A stretch of 18,383 bases of DNA from Saccharimonas sp963542675 (GTDB lineage: Bacteria > Patescibacteriota > Saccharimonadia > Saccharimonadales > Saccharimonadaceae): NCBI GenBank assembly GCA_963542675.1, contig CAUTXC010000020.1:1-18383 (forward strand). Reading direction: 5' to 3'. The notes beneath the pieces are model-generated. The model saw only the letters and a program-made list of their open reading frames with translations, was not told the DNA's origin and ran no database searches. Below are positions 13,373 to 18,383 of this stretch, piece by piece; positions within the stretch are counted from its first letter, which is position 1, and the number at the start of each line of letters is the position of its first letter. Both the position numbers and the translations under genes were made by a program.

Positions 13373-13867
13373 TTATGTTTTTGCCGATTTTGCTAGTCTG
13401 CGCCAGAATTTTTTGTGATGTGGCACGTACCATACAGCGCCCAGCAGTGCAACGGCCACCCCACCAGCGACATCGAGCGGTGTATGTACCAGTGCCGCCA
13501 CGCGGCCAAGGCACACCAACACCGTCATAACAAATAGCGCTACGGTGAGCAGCCGCTGGCGCGTCACATACCATACCGCTAAGGTAAGAAACATCGCAAA
13601 GAGTGCGTGATCGGACGGAAAGCCGGGATTATTGAGATAGAGCGCACCTGGGTCGGTGCCGAGCTTTTCAAATGGCCGGAGTGTCTCGGGCTGCCAGAGC
13701 GCACCAATAACCTTCGCACACCAATAGGACGTCAAGCCTGCCATAAATACGCGCGTGTAACGTTGGTAGCGTTGGGCTTGAGGTGCACGAAAAAACAGTG
13801 CAAAAAGAGCTACAGCGACAATCGGGATCATAAGCCCATCGGCAACCAAGCGAACAATGGCATTCAT
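13373..13867 (-). CDS. PAP2 family phosphatase
   Basis: A 164-residue membrane-bound phosphatidic-acid phosphatase type 2 protein with about five helices. Phosphatase motifs: LRPFEK (Arg64-Pro65), FPSDH (Pro84-His87, with Asp in place of the usual Gly of PSGH) and GRVAALVHTPLDVAGG (Arg122, nucleophile His128, Asp132). It probably dephosphorylates a lipid phosphate such as undecaprenyl diphosphate or phosphatidate at the outer face; the exact substrate is not visible. It is short for the family. Start: ATG at 13867. A TGGTATAAT extended -10 ends 6 nt before it and there is no ribosome binding site at normal spacing, so it looks leaderless. A longer reading upstream would overlap the four-cysteine gene and is rejected. 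Confidence 0.88.
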   Translation of the reverse strand: MNAIVRLVADGLMIPIVAVALFALFFRAPQAQRYQRYTRVFMAGLTSYWCAKVIGALWQPETLRPFEKLGTDPGALYLNNPGFPSDHALFAMFLTLAVWYVTRQRLLTVALFVMTVLVCLGRVAALVHTPLDVAGGVAVALLGAVWYVPHHKKFWRRLAKSAKT

Positions 13868-13873
13868 ACCCTT

Positions 13874-13882
13874 ATTATACCA
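13874..13882 (-). promoter_or_regulatory. Extended -10, leaderless promoter of the PAP2 gene
   Basis: On the minus strand TGGTATAAT is followed by 6 nt (AAGGGT) and the ATG. TATAAT is a perfect -10. Confidence 0.65.
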
Positions 13883-13925
13883 CTGCTCGGGGGTTTTGTG
13901 TGATGGATTTAATCCACATCTAAGA

Positions 13926-14435
13926 TTACTTTTGTATCTGTCGAGCAGGCTGCTGATTTGCTTTCGGGACATCAAGCAACTTCCCAACCGCATTAATGAT
14001 CTGCTGGATGACTGTTGGCTTGGTCGATTGTTCCATCTTCGGACGTGCTGGTGGAGCTTTGATAACGTTAGCTGGCGGCATGTTGATCGTATTAGCCGGG
14101 GGTCTTTGTACTTCAGGAGGTCGCTGTGCTTTTGGCTTGGTCTGTTCTTTCTTCTTGACATTGGCAATCACAACATTGATACGGTCATCGTCGAGGACTT
14201 TTTTGTATGACACCTCTGCGCCGTCGCCACCTGTATATTCTCCACCAGCTTGCTGAGCAACTTGATTAGGATTACAGGCTTCGGGATTCTTAACACTGCA
14301 GATGCGGGCAAGTGGGCATGCATTACAGGCCGCTTGGCCAATCCGCTCCTGCGCAATTCGCCGCGCATTTTCTTGCCAGGCCGCAATTTCCTCCGGCGAG
14401 CGCTTGGTTGGTGTTTTGGCAAGCTGCTCACTCAT
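13926..14435 (-). CDS. Four-cysteine, proline-rich protein of unknown function
   Basis: A 169-residue soluble protein. An N-terminal helical part (residues 12-34, SPEEIAAWQENARRIAQERI) is followed by the Cys cluster C37-x2-C40-x5-C46-x7-C54 (CNACPLARIC and later EAC). This could bind a zinc ion or an iron-sulfur cluster; the sequence cannot decide. The C-terminal half is Pro/Lys/Gln-rich and low complexity (about 95-155), likely disordered. No named family is recognised. Start: ATG at 14435, which overlaps the stop of the flavin reductase gene by 4 nt (ATGA), with AGAGGT 10 nt upstream. Overlap means translational coupling and suggests a shared role with the reductase and NrdDG. Confidence 0.7.
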   Translation of the reverse strand: MSEQLAKTPTKRSPEEIAAWQENARRIAQERIGQAACNACPLARICSVKNPEACNPNQVAQQAGGEYTGGDGAEVSYKKVLDDDRINVVIANVKKKEQTKPKAQRPPEVQRPPANTINMPPANVIKAPPARPKMEQSTKPTVIQQIINAVGKLLDVPKANQQPARQIQK

Positions 14436-15118
14436 TCGAAAAACACCTCTGTTGCAATACATTTACTCGCAATACCGCGCGCGGTGAGTCCCTGCCACAT
14501 CGCTCGCGTAAATGCAACCGAACCACACACCAGGTAGTGTGCCGCTGGGTTGATACACGTATCGAGGTCAATTCGCCCCTGGTGTATCTTGGGCGGGACT
14601 GTTGCTTGACGTGTCACGAAGTGGTGAAGCGACAGCCGTGGGTAACGCACCTCGTATGCAGCAAGGTCGGCCGCAAAGACAATATCGTCGACGATCCGAT
14701 TGCTATACATGAGCTGAATATTCCGATGCGGATCACGCGCGTATTCGCTCTTGATAATGCTCCACACCGGGCTAATACCGACTCCAGCTGCGATCCCCAC
14801 GAGTGGGCGATCTGTCAGTGGATTAAAGTACCCATACGCCGCCGAAAAAGTTAGTTGGTCGCCCACCTGCCGGCTACATAGGTAGTGGGAATACTCACCG
14901 CCAATATCCTTCACGGTAATGCTCAGATGTGTTTCGCCGGGCCAACTCGATAAGCTATATGCCTTACCCTCAGGCGTGCGCGACTCTGGCTTGATAACGG
15001 TAATGTATTGTCCGGCAGTATAGCGAAATGGTGCGTCGCCTTTGGCATCAAACACCAGCGTTGCTACATCGTGCGTGTGCTGAATCACTTGCTGGATTGT
15101 CCCTGTATAGTACTGCAT
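14432..15118 (-). CDS. FAD/NAD(P)-binding oxidoreductase (ferredoxin/flavodoxin reductase family)
   Basis: A 228-residue member of the ferredoxin-NADP+ reductase superfamily. The N-terminal barrel carries TAGQYITV (35-42) and KAYSLSSWP (52-60), the FAD-binding RxYS-like motif with Lys in place of Arg. The nucleotide-binding half has GIAAGVGISPVWSII (108-122) and ends with VCGSVAFTRAMWQGL and the terminal TEVFFE. No 2Fe-2S domain is fused, so it should pass electrons from NAD(P)H to a separate carrier. Its ATG (15118) overlaps the nrdG stop by 1 nt (TGATG), and the four-cysteine gene overlaps its own stop. In E. coli, NrdG is reduced by flavodoxin and its reductase; this gene is a good candidate for that job here, though this is inference from position. 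Confidence 0.85.
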   Translation of the reverse strand: MQYYTGTIQQVIQHTHDVATLVFDAKGDAPFRYTAGQYITVIKPESRTPEGKAYSLSSWPGETHLSITVKDIGGEYSHYLCSRQVGDQLTFSAAYGYFNPLTDRPLVGIAAGVGISPVWSIIKSEYARDPHRNIQLMYSNRIVDDIVFAADLAAYEVRYPRLSLHHFVTRQATVPPKIHQGRIDLDTCINPAAHYLVCGSVAFTRAMWQGLTARGIASKCIATEVFFE

Positions 15119-15810
15119 CAGTGCACCACGCATTCTGTTACATAGCACTGCATAATGTGCTGAGCCTGGGCCATCTCCTCGTCGGTAAAGCTCGTTTCAT
15201 CGCAAAAGCGGCTACTCACCAGCGTATCGCTTGCAATAAAATGCTGCAGGGCAAAGCGCTGTGCGCCTTGCACCATCTGCCCGACCGCATCGAAGTCTGC
15301 TGGCTCAAGCTGCCCCCGCACAATCGTCGTGCGAAACTCGTGATCGACCCGGCTTCGGATGAGGTCGATACTTTCCATAATCGCATCGGTGTCAATTGGC
15401 CGCGCAGCAATCTCTACGTACTTCTCCAGTGGCCCCTTAATATCCATTGCTACAAAGTCGAGCAGCTGTTCATCCAGCATCTGGCGCAGCATCGCCGGGT
15501 GGGTCCCATTGGTATCGAGCTTGACAAGGAAACCGAGCTGCTTGATAGCCCGAATGAAGTCAGGCAAATCCTCACTCATCGTCGGTTCGCCACCCCTGAT
15601 CGCGACGACATCAAGCAAGCCAACCCGCCGCGCAAGAAAATCAAGAATCTCCGCCTCAGGGATACAGCCAATATACTGCTCAGGTAAGACAAGTTCTGGA
15701 TTATGGCAGTAACCGCAGCGCATATTGCAGCCAATCAAGAAGACTGCCGCACAGGTGTGACCTGGGTAGTCAACTGTGCTGAACTTTTGGATACCACCGA
15801 TCTGAACCAT
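15118..15810 (-). CDS. nrdG: Anaerobic ribonucleotide reductase activating protein (radical SAM)
   Basis: A 230-residue radical SAM enzyme that uses S-adenosylmethionine and a [4Fe-4S] cluster to install the glycyl radical on NrdD. Cluster ligands: CNMRCGYC, with Cys28, Cys32 and Cys35 (CxxxCxxC). IRGGEPTM is the glycine-rich SAM-binding segment. The beginning QKFSTVDYPG is family-typical. It belongs to the longer NrdG-like activases (over 200 residues) rather than the short E. coli form. Start: two ATGs lie at 15816 and 15810. GGGAGG ends directly beside the first, so the second (6 nt spacing) is chosen. It is 26 nt after the nrdD stop and overlaps the flavin reductase by 1 nt. Confidence 0.92.
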   Translation of the reverse strand: MVQIGGIQKFSTVDYPGHTCAAVFLIGCNMRCGYCHNPELVLPEQYIGCIPEAEILDFLARRVGLLDVVAIRGGEPTMSEDLPDFIRAIKQLGFLVKLDTNGTHPAMLRQMLDEQLLDFVAMDIKGPLEKYVEIAARPIDTDAIMESIDLIRSRVDHEFRTTIVRGQLEPADFDAVGQMVQGAQRFALQHFIASDTLVSSRFCDETSFTDEEMAQAQHIMQCYVTECVVH

Positions 15811-15836
15811 CACCATCCTCCCTTCTTCCTAATTAT

Positions 15837-17945
15837 TTAAGCATCGATTGTATCAGCTGCTTTGTCGTAGTGGTAGCGCAGCGCAAACTCTGCTTGCTTG
15901 CCCTTATTCCACTGCTGCACCGGCCGCAAATAGCCCACCACCCGCGAATATATCTCACACGGCTCCTGGCACTGTGGGCACGCTTCATGTTCTCCACGCA
16001 GATAGCCATGATTCTTACAGACACTAAAGCTCGGACTGATCGTAAAGTATGGCAAACGGTAATTATGGCAGATTGTTCGCACGAGCCCTTTGAGTGTTGT
16101 GGGGTCATCCATTCGTTCACCAAGGAAGAAGTGGATGACAGTGCCGCCAGTATATTTGGTCTGCAACTCGTCTTGGAGATCAAGTAGCTCGAAGAGGTCG
16201 TCGGTATAATTGACTGGCAGATGAGTGCTGTTGGTGTAGAACGGCGCTGGCACCGTGGCACCCGTGCCATTGGCAAAATGCGCTGTTTCTGGGTAGTCGC
16301 GCTGGTCGATCTGCGCCAGGCGGTAGGTCGTGCCTTCGGCTGGCGTTGCCTCAAGATTGTAGTTATTGCCAGTTTCTTCTTGGAATTTCACGAGCGTCTC
16401 GCGCATTAGATCGAGCGTCCGCTCGGCAAATTCCCGCCCTGCAGCCTGACCAATATCCGTGCCAAGGAGATTAAGTGCCGCCTCATTCATGCCAATGAGG
16501 CCAATTGTCGAGAAATGATTCTTCCAGTATTCACCAAAGCGCTGCTTGATATCGCGTAGATAAAACTTGGTATAGGGGTAGAGGTTGGCATCGGTTAGGC
16601 GCTCGAGTGTTTTGCGCTTAACTTCGAGACTATCGCGCGCTTGCTCCATAAGGTGGACGAGACCAGCCCGAAACGCTGCTTCGTCGCTCGACTTCAGTGC
16701 CAAGCGCGGCAGGTTAATCGTCACCACACCAACTGACCCTGTCATTGGGTTACTCCCAAACAGGCCACCACCACGATACTCCAGTTGACGATTATCAATC
16801 CTCAGGCGGCAGCACATACTACGCGCGTCTTCTGGGCTCATATCACTGTTCACAAAGTTGCTAAAGTATGGAATGCCGTATTTTGCACTGGCTTCCCACA
16901 GGTTGTCAATCACAGGATTATCCCAGTCGAAATCAGCCGTAATATTATACGTCGGAATCGGAAAAGTAAAGACCCGTCCGTTGGCATCACCCTCCGTCAT
17001 CACCTCAAGCAATGCCCGATTGAAGGTATTCATCTCATCCTGGTAGTCGCCGTAGTTGCTCTCTTGCATCTCTCCACCAATAATCACAGGTGTGCCTGCC
17101 ATATGCTTAGGACATTCGAGGTCAAGCGTGATGTTCGTAAACGGCGTTTGGAAGCCAACACGCGTCGGCACATTAACATTAAAGATGAATTCTTGCAGCA
17201 CCTGCTTTACCTCATCGTACGCTAGTCCATCTGCTCGAATAAATGGTGCGAGCAAGGTGTCGAAATTGCTAAAGGCTTGAGCACCAGCTGCCTCGCCCTG
17301 CAGTGTGTAGAAGTAGTTCACGACCTGGCCGAGCGCCGTGCGAAAATGTCGGGCTGGCTTACACGAAATCTTGTTTGGCACACCAGTGAAACCCTGCCGG
17401 AGCAAATCCATTAAGTCCCAGCCCACACAATACACACTCACAAGGTTAAGATCGTGAATATGGAGGTCACCGGACCGATGAAGGCGACCAATCTCTGAGC
17501 TGTAGATTTTGTTTAGCCAGTAGGTTTTGCTCACCTCACTTGAGATGTAATTATTCAGCCCCTGGAGGCTGTAACCCATGTTGGAATTCTCATTAACCCG
17601 CCAGTCAAGCTTGAGCAAATATTGGTCAATCAGGTCAACATGTGCACTAGCAGCAATCTCGCGCAGCTTTTGATGCTGATCGCGATAAATAATATACGCC
17701 TTGGCGGTCTTTTTATATGGCGAGCGCAGCAAGGTATCCTCTACTGCATCCTGCATCTGCTCCACGGTGAGTGTATCATCCGCTATAGTCTGCTGCGCCT
17801 GGGCAATCGCCGCCTGAGCTAATTGGTAGGCTTCTTTTTCAGCAAATTCACCCGTCTCCAGACCAGCTCGTTCGATTGCTGCCATAATTTTTGTGTCGTC
17901 AAATGCCACGATGCGCCCATCGCGTTTGGTAATTGTGTGATACAT
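15837..17945 (-). CDS. nrdD: Anaerobic (class III) ribonucleoside-triphosphate reductase
   Basis: A 702-residue glycyl-radical enzyme that reduces NTPs to dNTPs without oxygen. Residues about 3-95 form an ATP-cone (allosteric ATP/dATP site), followed by the ten-stranded barrel with SMCCRLRID, GGGLFGSNPMTGSVGVV and related family blocks. The C-terminus has the zinc site Cys643, Cys656, Cys659, Cys663, and RVVGYLRP with the predicted radical glycine Gly671, then QQWNKGK. Start: ATG 17945 with GGGGAGG 3-4 nt upstream. The ATG at 18002 has no ribosome binding site and is followed by a stretch unlike the family. Its promoter carries two NrdR boxes. It is the first gene of the nrdD-nrdG-reductase-Cys protein series. 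No class I or II reductase is seen in the window. Confidence 0.95.
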   Translation of the reverse strand: MYHTITKRDGRIVAFDDTKIMAAIERAGLETGEFAEKEAYQLAQAAIAQAQQTIADDTLTVEQMQDAVEDTLLRSPYKKTAKAYIIYRDQHQKLREIAASAHVDLIDQYLLKLDWRVNENSNMGYSLQGLNNYISSEVSKTYWLNKIYSSEIGRLHRSGDLHIHDLNLVSVYCVGWDLMDLLRQGFTGVPNKISCKPARHFRTALGQVVNYFYTLQGEAAGAQAFSNFDTLLAPFIRADGLAYDEVKQVLQEFIFNVNVPTRVGFQTPFTNITLDLECPKHMAGTPVIIGGEMQESNYGDYQDEMNTFNRALLEVMTEGDANGRVFTFPIPTYNITADFDWDNPVIDNLWEASAKYGIPYFSNFVNSDMSPEDARSMCCRLRIDNRQLEYRGGGLFGSNPMTGSVGVVTINLPRLALKSSDEAAFRAGLVHLMEQARDSLEVKRKTLERLTDANLYPYTKFYLRDIKQRFGEYWKNHFSTIGLIGMNEAALNLLGTDIGQAAGREFAERTLDLMRETLVKFQEETGNNYNLEATPAEGTTYRLAQIDQRDYPETAHFANGTGATVPAPFYTNSTHLPVNYTDDLFELLDLQDELQTKYTGGTVIHFFLGERMDDPTTLKGLVRTICHNYRLPYFTISPSFSVCKNHGYLRGEHEACPQCQEPCEIYSRVVGYLRPVQQWNKGKQAEFALRYHYDKAADTIDA

Positions 17946-18044
17946 ATCCCTCCCCTTTACTTGCCACGGCAGCACGCGCGCCACGGCATAAGTGTTTATC
18001 ATTGTTTTTTATGATTGTGCAAGCATCGGCTACTAGTGCCATAG

Positions 18045-18060
18045 ACACCATATATAGCGC
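18045..18060. promoter_or_regulatory. NrdR box, downstream copy
   Basis: ACACCATATATAGCGC fits the NrdR consensus acaCwAtATaTwGtgt at all core positions except one W and the last bases. It lies at or just after the predicted nrdD transcription start. Confidence 0.7.
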
Positions 18061-18069
18061 TTACTTTGC

Positions 18070-18098
18070 ACTATACTACTCTATATACTGTGGGTCAA
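18070..18098 (-). promoter_or_regulatory. nrdD operon promoter
   Basis: On the minus strand TTGACC (18098-18093), a 17-bp spacer, and TATAGT (18075-18070). The start is predicted near 18063, giving a leader of about 118 nt. The upstream NrdR box fills the spacer, so NrdR binding would block RNA polymerase. Confidence 0.75.
18078..18093. promoter_or_regulatory. NrdR box, upstream copy
   Basis: ACTCTATATACTGTGG fits the NrdR consensus with two or three mismatches. It sits between the -35 and -10 elements. Its centre is 33 bp from that of the other box, about three helical turns, matching the paired arrangement typical of NrdR-repressed operons. Confidence 0.7.
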
Positions 18099-18269
18099 GC
18101 GTGATATTCACAACGGGTATACTAACACGACCTCTGTTATGCGAAGCATGTGACTGTGGTCGGAGTAATTTGTTGTTATTTTTATCCAGCAGCTACATGC
18201 CGGCATCACTAATCACTGAGTCGATCAACTACAGAGCGTAGATCCCTGGGCAAGCCACGCTATGCGCTA

Positions 18270-18298
18270 TTGATCCACCCTCGCAAGCATGGTACAAT
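18270..18298 (+). promoter_or_regulatory. Promoter of tRNA-Gln
   Basis: TTGATC (18270-18275), a 17-bp spacer and TACAAT (18293-18298). The start is near 18305, about 14 nt before the mature tRNA 5' end. Confidence 0.75.
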
Positions 18299-18318
18299 AC
18301 AGAGGTGCCACGCGATAA

Positions 18319-18383
18319 TGGGCCGTCGCCAAGTGGTAAGGCACCAGGTTTTGGTCCTGGCATTCGGGGGTTCGAATCCCTCC
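18319..18383 (+). tRNA. tRNA-Gln (anticodon UUG), truncated at the right edge
   Basis: The acceptor 5' strand TGGGCCG is followed by a D-arm (GCC-AAGTGGTAA-GGC) and an anticodon stem CCAGG/CCTGG around TTTTGGT, with anticodon TTG at 18351-18353 (reads CAA). The variable loop is CATTC, and the T-arm GGGGG-TTCGAAT-CCCTC is complete. The window ends inside the 3' acceptor strand. The overall pattern, including AAGTGGTAAGGCACC, is typical of bacterial tRNA-Gln. Confidence 0.95.

Larger units (their letters stand above)
17946..18318. other. Non-coding regulatory region between nrdD and tRNA-Gln
   Basis: This gene-free stretch of about 370 nt holds the nrdD leader (17946 to about 18063), its NrdR-controlled promoter (18045-18098) and the tRNA promoter (18270-18298). 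Between the promoters lie a copy of ACCTCTGTT (18130-18138), small hairpins (ATGC-GAA-GCAT near 18139-18150; CGACC/GGTCG around it) and the perfect palindrome ATGCCGGCAT (18197-18206). No reading frame here looks coding. Confidence 0.6.

Noticed and set aside
13868..14167. N-terminal extension of the PAP2 protein
   Set aside because: It would overlap most of the four-cysteine gene in another frame, gives a non-membrane Arg/Ser-rich sequence, and ignores the TATAAT placed 6 nt before ATG 13867.
15028..15687. Long plus-strand frame opposite nrdG
   Set aside because: It is a shadow frame of nrdG and the flavin reductase, both of which have diagnostic motifs on the minus strand.
17946..18002. 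Upstream ATG for nrdD at 18002
   Set aside because: There is no ribosome binding site at 18002, the extra residues are not family-like, and a strong GGGGAGG lies just before the ATG at 17945.
17933..18241. Plus-strand 102-codon frame over the nrdD promoter
   Set aside because: It overlaps the promoter and NrdR boxes, lacks a ribosome binding site and shows no family pattern.
1..18383. Alternative genetic code (UGA as glycine), CRISPR array or mobile element
   Set aside because: TGA ends several intact genes at the expected family length, no regularly spaced repeats are present, and no transposase, integrase or phage gene was found.

Overview
This 18.4-kb window looks like chromosomal DNA of a small-genome bacterium, most probably a Saccharibacteria (TM7) or related Patescibacteria member. 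That placement is an inference from gene style (class III ribonucleotide reductase, secreted GH16 hydrolase, Lys/Ala-rich N-terminal tails, small lineage-type membrane proteins, tight gene packing) and from promoter habits. It is not based on a marker-gene search. TGA is used as an ordinary stop (EXLDI gene, second hydrolase, NrdG, flavin reductase), so the UGA=Gly code of SR1/Gracilibacteria is excluded. No transposase, integrase, CRISPR array or rRNA was seen.

Left part (1-6400): an EXLDI-family gene on the minus strand has a strong promoter overlapped by a PadR-type operator. A DUF6882-like gene follows on the plus strand. Two paralogous membrane-anchored alpha/beta hydrolases (1758-2747 plus, 5321-6313 minus) face each other across a minus-strand block: a CPBP (CAAX-type) membrane protease, a PadR repressor and a DUF2812 membrane protein. 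An HXXEE membrane protein overlaps the second hydrolase by 4 nt. Together this resembles an envelope and stress-response region under local PadR control.

Middle (6400-12370): an aquaporin-like channel with an unusual second NPA motif; a plus-strand run of a small membrane protein, pheS (no pheT beside it), a cytidine-deaminase-like enzyme and a PNPOx-like flavoprotein; then a secreted GH16 glucanase-like protein with a C-terminal leucine-rich module, and the RmuC nuclease-like protein.

Right part (12685-18383): a minus-strand series running from right to left as nrdD, nrdG, an FAD/NAD(P) oxidoreductase, a four-cysteine protein, a PAP2 phosphatase and a multi-pass membrane protein. The first four are packed or overlapping and look like an anaerobic dNTP-synthesis operon with its own electron supply. 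Its promoter carries two NrdR boxes. A tRNA-Gln(UUG) with its own promoter runs off the right edge.

A cross-cutting feature is the promoter style. Several genes have an (often extended, TGN) -10 hexamer exactly 6 nt upstream of the ATG and no Shine-Dalgarno sequence, which predicts leaderless mRNAs. Other genes have clear AGGAGG-type ribosome binding sites.
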